Source: Limonium bicolor
Taxonomy: Eukaryota > Streptophyta > Magnoliopsida > Caryophyllales > Plumbaginaceae
DNA: 64,000 bases
Direction: 5' to 3'
Assembly (NCBI GenBank): GCA_023374045.1
Contig: CM041780.1
Location: 88,315,627-88,379,626 of the forward strand
Shown here: positions 1 to 13,100 of the stretch, piece after piece
Position numbering within the stretch: position 1 is the stretch's first letter
Layout: each line of letters begins with the position of its first letter
The notes under the pieces: model-generated
What the model saw: only the letters and a program-made list of their open reading frames with translations
What the model was told of the DNA's origin: nothing
Database searches by the model: none
Position numbers and translations under genes: made by a program

Positions 1-3000
1 CTAATATAATGTTCCTACTCTTATATTCTACCCTGTTTATAGGTAGGTTCCTATTTAATATATTTGGTTTGAATTCCTAAAGAAAGACTTGAAGTCGATT
101 CTTTTTCCTTCCGATGGCGATATGGCCATAACTTAAAAGCTAGTTTGAGAATACTCTTATTATAAGTAATTGTCTCTTGATCCCATATTTAATTTATTAA
201 CATAGTTCATGGAATAATAATAGTATTTCCCTCACAATTAGCTATTTTTCCGACATATGCGGAGTTGTTTTAGCTATTTAATTTCCTTAGGGTAACCTGG
301 ATAATTTAACTCTTAATTTACACATTCTACCTTTCATATATCTATTAGTCAAATTTTATATTTGATTTAAGAATAAATACTTACGTATTACAGAAATATT
401 TGTGACCACTTGTACGGAGTCTCAGGAATCATCCAACCCTGACGGGGTCAGCATCAGTATTGAATTATCCTTCCACACCTTTTTGTGTTTGGTTGTCCCT
501 TGACCTGACCAGGATCAAGTTCGACCTCCCACGTCAAATATCACACAATCACATAATTGTCATTTCCAAATTTTATCTTATTAGACTTTGTGACGTGGTG
601 AGTACTACATTTTCTCCTGATCACTATACTACTACTCCAATAACTGTTATAACCTATACTTGAATCTAGTGTATTCCCAAATCCCCGGAATCATATTCCT
701 TTGATCATATCATCAAGCGGGGAAGCCCGTTTTTCCTCTTGGCATAGAAGGTAAATTCTTATTAACACATTTAGGCTCATATTGTCTAATAATTATATCC
801 ATCAATCATGTTACTCTTAAATCCATCATACGAGTAATACATTCAGTTATGGACTTGGATACCTTCGAATACTCTCTTTTCTAAAAAGGCTCATCTAATA
901 TTTAACTCACCAGGGTTTGATTATTGCCTACACTTGGTTATCATTACATAGAACAAAGGCAGTCAGTTAGACTCCAAGGAAAAGTTTTCATAACTCGATT
1001 AACAACTACAGTCCATAAAGTATTATTTCCTCCTCCTTCTAGCTTGGCTTTTTTTCCTTATTCCATCTAAACTCCATAAACCAAGTGAATCATATGTTCA
1101 GCCTAGGTTAAGTATCTCTTTATATTTGTATCATTTCACACTAAGGGTTTCCAGTTTAATTCCTACGGTTTGGTAATAGGGCAATCAAAGCTTTTTGTTT
1201 GTTTCTATCTCTTAGAAACGTGGTTAATCCACAAGCTCAATGGCTTCCAAAAATATGATGATTAACAAAGGCAGTCACAGTTAGACTCCAAGGAAAAGTT
1301 TTCATAACTCGATTAACAACTACAGTCCATAAAGTATTATTTCCTCCTCCTTCTAGCTTGGCTTTTTTTCCTTATTCCATCTAAACTCCATAAACCAAGT
1401 GAATCATATGTTCAGCCTAGGTTAAGTATCTCTTTATATTTGTATCATTTCACACTAAGGGTTTCCAGTTTAATTCCTACGGTTTGGTAATAGGGCAATC
1501 AAAGCTTATTGTTTGTTTCTATCTCTTAGAAACGTGGTTAATCCACAAGCTCAATGGCTTCCAAAAATATGATGATTAGGTGTAGAGGGTCTAAAATCCT
1601 TAGAGATTGTATATAAAGTTAGGAAGGTTCACGTATAAAATACTTGTTACAAGTCAAGGGGTATGTTTTCCTACTTTTAAATACGACTTCCACTCACTTT
1701 TAGTGTATGTATTTATCCAAACTCTTAATATAACTTGTACTACCTTCATTGTAAGTGTCAATGAGGGGTATTTGTTACCATGTTTATATTAAAAATTTAT
1801 ATTACATATGGGGTTAACCTTATTTGATTTGCTACGATCTTTATTCGCGTTTATAACTTGAGCTGTCATAAAAGACATATGCTCGTATAGAACCATAAGG
1901 ATAGTGTAGGACGATAGCCCCAAAATAAAGTAGGTATATTTGATGATACTTAACCTTTTGAAATATATCAATATTCCTTAGGTTTTAGGTTAATAACCTC
2001 CAAATTATATTTATATATGTAGCATTTGGTAGTGTTAATTAGGTAGTTCTTTTGACTTTAGAAAATATAAGTTCAAAGTTTGTTCTCTCCCCTTTATTAA
2101 TTTGGGGTCCAGCATTGTCACTATATTGATACTAGCTGAGACCCTTGGTATTTGCTTAGGTATTTATAACCCGTGCTTATCCATGATGGATGTTTAGCTA
2201 GATATTATTTTTTTGAGATTCTGTTTCTCTGTTGTCATATTTCAAGGTTTCGTACTATCTTCCCTCATAGTTAATAAGGGATTGTAAGATTTTCTAGTAT
2301 CGCACTGAGCAGTGAGCTCGGTGCCTGGGTATCCCATAAAATTTCAGTGTTTGATCTTTATACGTAGGTCTTCCTCAAACCTTTTTGGCAATTCTTATAG
2401 TCTTACGTATTTTATTTTAATTAATGTATTCCTTTTCATGACCTCTGCTCGTTATTTAGGCAGGTCATAATTTGTAGTTATTGTAAGTTTGGACAGTTGA
2501 TAACGCCCTTTGGCAGTCCATGTAAAACTAATTTGTTATTCCTCACTGTACTATCTCACATACTGTATCCCAAGGTTAATCTCGGTTTAATACTTTTAAT
2601 ACTCTTATTTCTATGGTACACTAATCTGGTTTCTCCACTATATATATCCACACGTCTCCTGACTTCAAAATAATCTTCTTCGCCTTATCATACTCTTCTT
2701 ATCACCATAAAAACTCAGCATCATCTCCCTGTGGAGAATGCTACAGCTGGTATTCCAATCCTTACCCATTCCTCATGTAATTTAAGTTTTATTCACTCCC
2801 GTATCCTGGAATATAAAATCCTCAAAGGCCAATCCCCAAAGTTCCACATTCTATTATAATAGTTATTTGTTCATTTATAGTTAAGTATTTCTTGAGTGGG
2901 ATTATGTCGGTCGAAGTACTTGGCATTATGCCTCTAAATGTTCCCAACCTTCGCTCATAGGCTCAGGTGACCTCGATCTCATAGGTAAGGGAAAAATAAA

Positions 3001-3203
3001 TATCAAAGTATTCTATTAGGTGAGAGGTTACCCAAGTTAGGTCTCCCTAAATTTTGATACTTACTAATCATACAAGTCTCATCGACTGATACTATAAACA
3101 CACATTTATGCATCATGCATTAGGTTTAAGTTCTAGGCTTACCGGTTTCGCGCTGAGCGCTCGCCTCAGCGCCTGAAGTTCCCACTATGTACATGGTATT
3201 TCT
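1..3203 (-). other. Non-coding internal region of element X
   Basis: Both strands were scanned for retroelement motifs (protease DSGA, RT FxDD/YxDD, integrase HHCC and DDE). None is visible, and the only open frames are about 60 codons and unlike any known domain. This is where pol would follow gag. The one clear structure is a 0.3-kb tandem duplication at 952-1577. A GC-rich palindromic patch with GAGCGCTC lies at about 3148-3175 near the gag end. I see nothing else. Confidence 0.5.
952..1577. repeat. Tandem duplication, about 312-314 bp, two copies
   Basis: The segment starting aacaaaggcagtc at 952 recurs at 1264 and continues nearly base for base to aaatatgatgatta at about 1577. The copies differ by a 2-bp insertion (an extra ca near the start of copy 2) and very few substitutions, such as ctttttg against cttattg. 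Near identity means the duplication is much younger than the decayed gag next to it. It has no open frame and does not match any LTR in the window. Confidence 0.85.
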
Positions 3204-4232
3204 TTATGGAACTATCTCCTTTCCCTTCCGACTCCTGGATGAGGATGGTTGTTCTACCGGTCCACTAGTATAAGTATTGTCCTGCGGTGCCTGGCCTCCT
3301 CTTGGTCCGCCCGCTTCAATAACTGGTGTCCTCTGTAAGCCTCTAGCTCCCTTGTATACTCGGCTCTCTGGATTGGAAAAACATTCATACTCCCTGTGAC
3401 CTTCCTTTTTGCAATAGCGGCACTTTACCTTCCTTCATGCGCAATCTACGCCTGGGTGATCATTTCTACAACGTTTACAGTAATAGTGGCGTCGGGTTGG
3501 CTTATTGCCTCTAGGTGGTGCTGTTCGTAGTGGCTGAGCATTAACAGCTGGGCCGGTCAAACGAGGGATCTGCTCCTTCTTCCTTTCAAAGAACTTCTTT
3601 CTTTTCCTGCAGTAACTGCCAGAGGTTGCTCCACCATCATCTCCTTCTGTACTCTTCCTTTTCTTTCTTCTTGCGTCGGAGTAGTCGTCTCCTGGTATAT
3701 AGTTTAACAAACTGGTGCACCTTGCGTAGTACTGGTCAACTGTTTGTCTCCTTTGGATTAAGGTGTTGATCTCCTGCCTTTTCCTCTGTTTTAGGTGTTC
3801 GGGGTAGTACTTCTCCCGCAACACTTCCACAAACTCTGTCCATCCAAAGTCCGGTGTAGTTCTACGGTGGCCCTCAACAGTCCGCCACCAAATGTCAGCT
3901 GTGCCTTTCAGGTTGTACGCGGCGATGTCGACCTGTTGGTCTTCTGGAACCCCGATAGCCTTGAACTCCTTCTGGTGCTCTGCAATGAACTTCTCCAGTG
4001 CGGCGGGGTCCAGTTCCCCTGAGTAAGTTGGTCCCCTCGCATCTGCAACGCTCTTTAACCATTTGGTTTCTCCGGGCCGCGGCGGGTGGGGTATGGCTCC
4101 TGTAAATTGAACTCCTAGTTCCTGCGCGAAAGTTGCCATGGCTGCTGCTAGTTCTGATACTGTTGGAACATCCGCCGGTGTCTCGCTACTGCGTCCACTG
4201 CTGTCTCCACGTGGTCTCTCGCTTGTTGACAT
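3204..4232 (-). pseudogene. gag: Retrotransposon gag of element X, interrupted by an in-frame TGA
   Basis: Gag forms the virus-like particle and binds the element's RNA. From the ATG at 4232 the frame is open for 265 codons. It contains a retrotransposon capsid region (IWWRTVEGH, FVEVLREKYYPEHL, about residues 113-150) and ends with a first zinc knuckle CKRCRNDHPGVDC. A TGA at 3435-3437 stops it. The same frame then stays open for 76 more codons to TAA at 3204-3206 and contains a classical CX2CX4HX4C knuckle (CRYCKKEGHREYEC), followed by a Ser/Gly/Pro-rich tail. The stop is therefore a point lesion inside one gene; an arginine codon changed by CpG decay is plausible. The paired knuckles match gag of element F (about 48855-48950). 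No pol follows. I take the ATG at 4232 because it lies about 200 bp after the primer site and nothing upstream extends the match. Confidence 0.88.
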
Positions 4233-4429
4233 CTATAACAGTATACTATTATTTATACTCGGTTGCTACACCGTCATACACAAACACAATCATATAAGTA
4301 AGTTACCTACTAGCAATAGAATATCCCTAGGGTTTTTCTAAGTTACGAATCCTCACGGACGTTTCCCGTATCCCAATATTCCTATGCTCATTGTCCTAGA
4401 CTCAGTATCTTTCATCAGAGCGGTACTCC

Positions 4430-4441
4430 GCTCTGATACCA
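4430..4441 (-). other. Primer binding site of element X (initiator tRNA-Met type)
   Basis: On the minus strand TGGTATCAGAGC lies 5 bp after the LTR end GGGGTGTTACA. This 12-mer is the standard complement of the 3' end of initiator tRNA-Met in plant LTR retrotransposons. The following bases form a small inverted repeat (AGAGCGGAGTACCGCTCT). It fixes the element's orientation and the LTR boundary at 4447. Confidence 0.9.
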
Positions 4442-4446
4442 CTTTT

Positions 4447-7400
4447 TGTAACACCCCTAATCTTAAACCTATAATGACGTCATAACTCGAAGCATAATAA
4501 ATAATAATTCGCAGCGGAAAATAAAACTAACTACCTTGGTGTTACACACCGTTACTCACCCTTGTGAGCAATAAGGCAACCTTACTCTTTCCAACAATAC
4601 AACTCCTCACGCTGTGATGAACAGATACTGAGCACTCCTAATTATTACAAACCAAATTCAACTAAATGAGCAACTAACTGAATACATCAACCTCTTTATT
4701 ACAATACAAATAAACCAAGGTGTTGCTGCAACACATCAGCTACCCCCCGTGTCCCGCACTCCGGCTTGAGTCTTCTTCAATAACCTGGAATGTTTGGCCC
4801 ATTGAAGGGCTCAGCAATCGAAATGCTGGTATGCTAAATGTGATCTTAAGTCATCTAGATTCCTTTAGTCGTTTTAGCCATCTTGATATTAGATTCTTTA
4901 CATGAAATACCGGTTTACAATAACAACAGTAATAACTATAAACATTAAACAATCACAAAACAACTCTCCTGCAAACATCAGTGTATGATAACACACAACA
5001 TCAATAACCACACAGCAATAATCCTCAGTAATAATCAATAGTCACACACTAATAACCCATAACAATCACCAAACAAGATACGCGCATAAAACTTGCACTC
5101 TGTTAGTTAGCCAATTGACCCTTATCTTTTAAGCCAATCATTTAACCTTTTCCCAAATAATTTCCACCTCAAGTGTCATGTTAAGACAAACCTTATCAAC
5201 TTATTAATGGACGATAGTCCCCTGTGTTCCATTGGAACTATTACCAGACGACCCTAGGCCCTGGTTATTTGACCGATCCGGTCGAAACTGTGCACCAACG
5301 GCAGTGCATTCCGCCATCCCCGAATGTGGCTGACGGATTTCCTTTGAGTGACTCCCCATTGAAGTCTCTCGTAGTGATCACAATGCGCAACCAGAAAGTC
5401 GAAACGATCCGGATTCCTCTCTTTACAAGTTAGCCCTTTTTTTTTTGTCAGTGACATAATAACCAATCCTTGAGTTAAGACTATAATAGTTGACCATCAG
5501 TTAGGTTCAATAATACCTTTAGGTCAGTTAGTCTTGTTCCAGTTTAGATGTATAAACTTCCAGTCATAAGACGTTCGCGTATAAAATATAACGCAAACAG
5601 TTGAGCAAAACAGTACACAATATCATACACATAAAATCACAGATATCGCTCTTAAACAATTAACACAAAATGTCTGGACCTTAGGATAATCCTTAGGACA
5701 TTCAGACCACACAATTAACATACCGTTCACCGTGATAACAGCTAGCTTGACAGTTCACGCTCTAGTAACCTTCCCCGTACGCTGTTATTTATACATACAA
5801 TAACGGGTAATATTAATACGACTGTCCCCTAAATATTACAGTATTGTCTCTACAGAGTTTATTCTCGTTGTATAATAACTCTGTATGTTATTTATTTTCC
5901 CCTGTTATTTTAACAGTGGTTCTAGATAACCTACCAGTTCATTATTTTATGTGAAGCTCACATGTGATAATGAATTATCATTTATACGGTATATCTTTAC
6001 CTCATTAATTACATACTCATAATTATTTCCACTTATCATTTATATCATATCATTTAGTTATTTATGTTATAACCACCTTTATTTCATAAACTTTATATTA
6101 TATTTCATAATATACCATAATACATTATATTACCTAGTTTTACCTCCTTTCCTTATTAAATTATAAAACCAATCTTATTATTTCGGTATTTATATTTTAT
6201 ACCCAACAACTTATAAATTACTAAATAACCACATATAATTTCCGGTAATCATACTTGATCCCATTAACTTTTACAACTTACCAAATGACCATATACTTTT
6301 ATAATTTACTAAATACCCATATCAATTTTGGAAATTGTAAAACAATTATATTAACTTCTATAAATTGCCAAATAACCTTATAATTTTTATAATTCATTAA
6401 TTATCCACACTAATCTTTATAATTATTAATTAACCACCTTACTTTAACAATTTACCAAACACTCTTACTAATTTCGGTAATTACAAACTAATACCACCAA
6501 CCTTTATAAATTACAAATAAATCCCTTAATTTTTCGGTTTTCCCTTATATTTTCCTTTATTCATTTTTAAACCCCAAAACTTTATATAAGTTACATATTA
6601 ACTTATAATCTATAGTTTAAATATTTTATTTCTTAAAATAACCGAAGTAGCCCATATATTTCCTTAAATTACATTTCCGCCCCATTTAACTTCTACTTTT
6701 CATATATACTTTCATAAATTACATATTCACCACAAAACTTTTATAAACTTAATATTTTATGTCATAAATCATTTTAACCCAAAGTTTTTGGTCAACACTT
6801 TGACCAAGACTTAATTTCACAATTAATACTTTAATATACTCATAAAATCATAAGTAATTCTCGGCGATACATTATATTTTCCACTAATTACAAAATAGCC
6901 CCAAAACTTTATAAAATGTTATTTTAACACTTGTACACTTATTTAATTTCACCAAAATTCATAATATTAATTCCTACCTTATATTATACTATAAATATAC
7001 CAAACTCACCCATTCATTCTCGGTAATTTTATTAAGCACCCCAAACTTTTCAAAATTTATATTTTAGCCACATAATTTATTAAACTAGCCATTTAAATAC
7101 TTGTTGCTATTTTTAATATTCCCAAAATTCATAAAATAAGTTAATACACTTATATATATATCAAAATTCACCAAACCTCATATATTGTTCTCGGCCCTAA
7201 TTAAATTTTATCATATGGTTTTAAAACTAGATTTAAACTTTATAGTATATATATATATAAATGTATATAAGCCATATAACACCTCTAAAAATTATGCTAA
7301 TGACTTAGAATGATTATAAACTCAAAATAGAACAAATAATTCTTAGATAATTCGGTTTGATAATATGTGTGTCTTATTTAATTTTTTGACACAATTTAAT

Positions 7401-10019
7401 ACCTTAAGGTAATAATCTTACCTTATATTTATGATTTATTTTCTTGACAATATAACCTATGATTTTCGGCCATAATATTTTTAAAGGTTATACATAATTT
7501 TTATACCAAAGTTTGAAGCTTAAATCAAACTTAAACTTAATAAACCTTACTTATATAAACTTACCCTTAAATCAAGACAATTCTTGTACTTGATTTTCTC
7601 CTTGAATTCTAAGCTCTCCGAATGCTATCTTGAAGAATGATTTTTGGCTCCTTAAATATATATTTAGGAGATCCATTTGTTAGACTTCTAACAAGAGTTA
7701 TAAATAATATTTGTAGTAATTTTACAAGAGTTTACCTTCGGAATTTTAACAAGGTATTTTTGATACACCTTGAGATGATTGTAGATCCAAGTTTCCTTCA
7801 TGAGATTATGAAGAGAATATGGATTTTGAAGACACAATTTTCGGACATATAGGAGTAATTTGTCTAGGGTTTCCAAGCATGAAAATACCTTAGATTAACC
7901 TTGATTACTCCTTGGATTGATGTTGAATCAAGACAACTCCTTGGAGTACAAATTGTTGGCGAATTCTTGCAAGATTGCTAGGATTATTCTTGCTTCACGA
8001 CTTGATAAAATTAACTAGGAAATGACATTGAAATGGTGTTAGGAACTAATACACCATTAATGGAGTTAGTAACACTTAGGAATTAACTTAGGAAGAAAGA
8101 AGAAAAGAGAGCATCAAAAGAGAAGACACTTACCAATCGGTTAAGTCATGGCAAGGAGGAATACATCACGTAAGGCTTTTAGTAGAAGACAATCAGATTT
8201 TGATTGGTATTATTTAATTGTCATTATTTCATATATTTGTTTATGTTTATTTGATTTCAAAATTAACTACATAGATATCTTATTTGGCTAGTGTTTACGG
8301 CTGGTGGGGCACAATTAAATTGGCATCTTCCAATCATGTAATTAATTGGCTAAAAGGAGTGGTAGTAATTAAATTTAGTTTGTTTAAACATTGAGCATGT
8401 GCTTAGGCTTTACTAGCTTGATTAGTTTAACTAATTGTCTATCCTTGCAGGTAGTGCAATCGGCAATTATGGAGTAATCAATCAGCTCCAATTGCTGTAG
8501 GTTACGTACCTTCCCAGCATGTAATTCAATCGGCTGTAATGAATGGTTATAATTTAGTTTAGATTATCTAATGTTACTTGGTATTAGCTTAGGATATATT
8601 AGCTTGATTAATTATGTTAACTTGTCTTATCTTGCAGGTGGTGCTGATCGGCTGGGATGAAGCAAATGGATGCTCCACTTCTCACGGTAGTGGGACTAGT
8701 ATGTTAGGTTTGTTTTGTTAATTGTAACTAGTTAATGATGAATGTTAGGTCATGTATTATTAGCTTTAATTAATTGCCAATCTTTCTCCCATTACCAGAT
8801 CCTTATCGGTAAGAACATGTGCTGGTGATGAATCAATTTGAACATGCAATATACTAGTCTAAAGTTGATCTAGTTGTCATTTTATGTAATTTAATTCTCT
8901 TGCTTTTGTATGAACTAACTTTCTTGCTGTTCCCTTGCAGATTACACGGTGGAGGAGGGCTCCCATGACAGTATTTAAGTTGTTACATTAACACATAGAA
9001 CATGCGTGAGTCACATCTCCATTAGACAAAATCTTTTGAATTAAACTAGTCATTTGACACACATATTAACGCATGGGATAGGGCTCAGCTGGAGATGATT
9101 TTTAATTTTATTTTTGTTACACTATATTGTACTAAGACCATACTAATATGTTTAATAGGTTACAGCATTTAATTGGTACATTTTTATTATGGTAAAGGAT
9201 GAAAGTTTTACGGTAAAAAATGCTGATTTTAGGTATCTTTTTGTCCTAAAAATCTCCCCCATTTATACTATGAGTTTAGTACTGCCATCAATTGATTTAG
9301 ATGGTCAATCTATCCACTTTTAAGTTTATCAACTCATGGCTCCTCAAAAACTTCAAGGCATTTGCGTAAAACGCATTTTTGTGACACCCGAAGGTGCGTT
9401 TTTGTGCTTTAAGAATTTTTCTGGGAATTAGTTAGTCGCTATGACTTCCAATTGTTTATTGACATTTTTTATAGTCAATAATAATATATTAAGGTGTTAC
9501 ATTGAGTTATATGGGGTTATACCCACTCAGAACACAATTCTCGGGCTACCCGGGCAAAAATGAGCGTTAAGAAATCCTCCCGGTATTTTGTCATTAACTG
9601 AGAATTTATCTTGAGAACTTTATCTTAAATGTTCATTAAGGTACTATTATGCATTTAGAATGAGGTGTAATGCTTTATTTTATTTTATAAGGTATTTCTG
9701 GGGCTTTCGGGCTTAAGAGGCCTTTAAGGAAATTCCCGAACATATTGTATTTTCACTCAGTTCTAACTAGGACTTGTGTTTTAAAGGTCATAAAATGATC
9801 CTTGGTTAACTTCATATGAGTTTTATAGCTTTTATAACTTGTTTATCTTAAGGTCGGGCTTTAACGCACGTTTTTAACCTTAAGGAGTTTAGGTGCGTTT
9901 TTAACGCCCAAGTGTTTATATACTCTCTTAGGGTTCATAATCCCCCAAATAATATTTATAATTCCTCAAGTAATATTTATTTACTTATATTTAATTATTT
10001 AAATGTTAGGGGTATTTCA
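4447..10019 (-). repeat. 5' LTR of element X, 5573 bp
   Basis: The boundaries are TGTAACACCCC at 4447 (plus strand), next to the primer site, and GGGGTATTTCA ending at 10019. The ends match LTR A, B, C and D in this window. The interior is collinear with LTR D: tgatcacaatgcgcaacc at 5375 corresponds to a near copy at 63815, at nearly the same distance from the LTR edge once LTR C is subtracted. Bases 5990-7560 are extremely AT-rich and otherwise featureless. Bases 8283-8960 carry a diverged tandem array (separate entry). No gene is supported. At 5.6 kb it is longer than its relatives here (4.1-4.3 kb without insertions), so the 7.9-9.2 kb part may be an unrecognised insertion. Confidence 0.7.
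8283..8960 (+). repeat. Diverged tandem units each ending in a 3' splice-site-like tract
   Basis: About four units of roughly 160-190 bp share a core: tagcttgatta, then a pyrimidine stretch, then ttgcag (third unit ttaccag), then 8-15 bases to ATCGG or ACACGG. The cores end near 8450, 8637, 8799 and 8940. A second block (catgtaatt, then caatcggct or aattggct) also repeats at 8333 and 8516. The polypyrimidine-CAG strings read on the plus strand, opposite to the LTR that contains them. No coding frame runs through the supposed exons. It could be a captured host gene fragment with duplicated exons or a tandem repeat that resembles splice sites by chance. Confidence 0.5.
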
Positions 10020-10168
10020 CAAACCCCAACTCATTTGCCCCATCCGAGAATGCTTTATCTTCACCGACGCCGAGAGCTGCGTCCAAGACTCTGTTGCGTC
10101 TTCAATTGCAGAGTTAAGCTAGGAGTTTCCTTGAGGAGGCACCTCTTCCCTTTCCGTTAGAGACTTGA

Positions 10169-13100
10169 AAAAGGACGAAGATTCATGTTCCAGAGGCGAC
10201 GACGCATCCCTTTGACTACTTCGGCCGTGGATTTATGGTGTATCGGGAGCATCTCCACCGTGGTTTGAGTTTTCCTCTACACCCTTTCGTCTTGGGTTTT
10301 CTGTCGCTCCGACGGTTCACATTAGCCCATCTGAATCCCAACGCCTTGGGATGCCTCCACGCCTTCTTGGTTGTGTGCGCCGATGAAAACATCACTCTTG
10401 ATGCTCGCGAATTTGTCAATTTTTCACAACGCGAGTAAATTCTACCCGCCACCGGAGGATATATCTATCTTAGCGACGTCCGGATACTCGTTCTTCAAAT
10501 GCGTAAATCTGGATGGCGGTTGGTCTTCCAACTGGTTCGTCATTTTCCCACCGCCCGGTAGGGTGCTTGGCATTGCTTACATCGGAGATATAGTAAAGGG
10601 TCAGCTATCTGCTCCGATGCCATCTCCCGAAGACGCCACAGAGGCCGGTAACTTGCTTAAGGGTCTAAGCTCTTCGAAGTTGTATCCCATCACCTACTAC
10701 CTGACCGAAGAGAAGCTGGTCAGGATCCAAAACGATGTCGAGCGTATGTTATCTTTTGTCTTTATTCTTGTTGCATTCTTCCGAAATTTTCCGCTTCTTT
10801 TTCTGAATTTTCATTTCTTCGCTGCAGAGTTTCTCTTTTCGGGTGACAAATTTCTCTCCGTTATAATTGGGGGTCTGTTAACTACCGGCCCGTTGACGAG
10901 AAGAAGACTGCGCTGTCTACTCCTTCCGGAGGAAAAACTCGGAGTCTCACTGGGATAAAGAACGTTGCCACCAAGAGGAAGGCCCCCGAAGGGCATAAAA
11001 AGTTAGAAAGACAAAAGTTCAAAATAGTGAGAAGGGAAGAAGTCGTTACCAGTACCAATCCTACCGATCTCCCTACTGCTACCCCTACCGAGACAGGTAC
11101 TCTTCCTGTGTGTACTCCTGTTTGTAGTCCAGAGAGGGCTAAAAAAGATGTGGACTTAACTCCGATATCGCTCCTCTTCCCTGATCTACATGGCTATTTT
11201 TGTGTTGATGAAGGGATTACTCAAAATACAGATTCCATTTTTTCCACTGGTATTTCCTTCCGCATCCTTTAACTTGTTTTATTTTTGTTTTTTGTCTGCT
11301 TGCCTTTTTTACTATTTTGTTTTTTGTCTTTCAGCTGTTACTACTACTGTGCACGATCCGGAGCCAGAACGGACGCGACGTCCTTCGGGAGATATTGTCA
11401 TAAGGGAGGGCGATGTACTGGAGAGAAGGAAAGCCCCAAAGGTCCCTACTGGTAAGGGTAAAGGCGTAGTTGAAGAAAGCGCGGAAAGGAGTTCTTCCTC
11501 CAAATCTTCCGGTTGGCCTACCTGTTCGCCACCGGGATCCCTATTACCCGTTCAAGAGCAGGGGAACAAACGTGTGCATGAAAATCTGGAGGGTTGCTCT
11601 TCCCCACCACCGCACCATGACTTGTCATTTACTGGCTTGTCACCGAAGCCGGTAACACTTTGGATTGGTGTTACCACCGGGGTAACCCGGTTCCTTGTCT
11701 TCTGAACATGAGAGGAGTGGGATATAACTCTTTATGGTCTACCGTAGCCAAACTTACGAAAAGTGAAGACGGGATCTTCGCCCCCTCTTCACGTCTTACC
11801 CCCCTGAAGTAGAGGCTTCGAATTGGCGAAGGTGGAGCTGACGTCATCGTTCCTCACTCTATTTCTGAGAAAAATGCCTTCAACAGGCTCTGGAATGCCT
11901 TATTTCAGGTTTAATATCTCCCCTTTTCACTGTTCTTTATTTTCTTCTTTGTTTCCTTCTCATGGTCTTTGTTTCTCCAGGCTGTTGTGATGGCACAAAG
12001 TGTTGAGACTCAATCTCACCACTTTACCTAAACCCTCCAGTCAGCGGAGGCCGAGACGGAGAGATACAGAGCTTTTCTTGCGAAGCTAAAAACGATATAT
12101 CTAAAGAGGATGGAGGCCGTTCGTAATGACAAAGCTAAGGCTTTGCTGAAGCAGGCGGACATCCATCAAGCGAATCTAAAAAGGGTCCGGAGCCATTTTG
12201 CAAAGAAGAAGGCTGCTCTTCGAAAAGAAATCTCCCGAGACCTCAGAGAAAAAATCGTCAATGAAGTACGGGCAGAAGCCCAGGAGGAGTCCAAAGGGCT
12301 CAGGCCCAATTTGAAACGGAGAAAGCGGCGCTCCAAGAGAGGATTCGGGAAGAGAAATCCATCAAACGGGAGGATGCCGTTAACAAAGCACAGGCTGCCT
12401 TCAATGAAGAGAAACGGGTCCTTAGGGATTCGATCGAAGATGCAAAAAGGTCTGCAGGTGATCTCCAGTCGTCACATGATTCGGAGGTGAACAACAAGCT
12501 TCAAATGCTACAGAAGGCACAGGTCAGAGAAAATGACCTGAAGGCTCTACTCCGGGAAAAGAAGGAAGAATTTGAGCAACTATCTCTCCATTTCCAAGGG
12601 TTTGAGGGAAAACTTAAGTTGCAAGAGAAGGAGGCTGCCGGTAACTTTATCACTTTTCCCCTTTCCTTTTTTTTCGTGTGCCTTCGTGCCCTTACTAATG
12701 TTTCATTTTATGCAGAGAGATCAAGTCCTACTTTAGAGGCTACCGGTATTCCCGATTTTTGGATGAAGAAGATTGCCGGCCTTTGGTCTTCTGTGATTAA
12801 CCTGGAATCTGAACGAGAACGGTACCGTAGTCTCTCCATCTCCTACGAAGGTGAGATTGTAAAACTTAAAGGAGTGCAAACGGAGCTTCAGCAAAGAGAT
12901 CATACCATATCAGGGATGAAGGAGATGCTTTCGTCTCAGTGTCGGAAGCTTGCCGGGGAGAGCCAACGGGTTGTGTTCGAGTTTTTCTCCCGCAAGCAGC
13001 AGCCCGTGGACGAAGGCCTATACGATAGCCTTGAATTTGATGCACTTGCTCGCGCTACCGGGTGCTACGGGGAGCTTAGCAGGTTCTCCCGACCTGCGGA

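Larger units (their letters stand above)
1..10019 (-). mobile_element. Element X: Tekay-related gag-bearing LTR retrotransposon, left part outside window
   Basis: Read on the minus strand from 10019 down, it has a long LTR, a tRNA-Met type primer binding site, a short leader of about 200 bp, a broken gag, and then 3.2 kb in which I find no protease, RT, RNase H or integrase. The LTR begins TGAAATACCCC and ends GGGGTGTTACA. The gag has the double zinc knuckle and the ECFSNP motif seen in element F, which places it by inference in the Tekay/Del chromovirus lineage. Bases 10020-10024 (CAAAC) would be one target duplication copy; the other lies outside the window. X interrupts the accessory-gene side of the Tat element that starts at 10020. 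Whether a pol gene lies further left cannot be seen, but it would be displaced from its normal place directly after gag. Confidence 0.75.

Noticed and set aside
3795..4022. 75-codon plus-strand frame
   Set aside because: It is antisense to the gag capsid region and has no features of its own.
8100..9000. Possible host gene with several small exons
   Set aside because: Splice-acceptor-like strings occur, but no open frame joins the short blocks and the units are tandem repeats.
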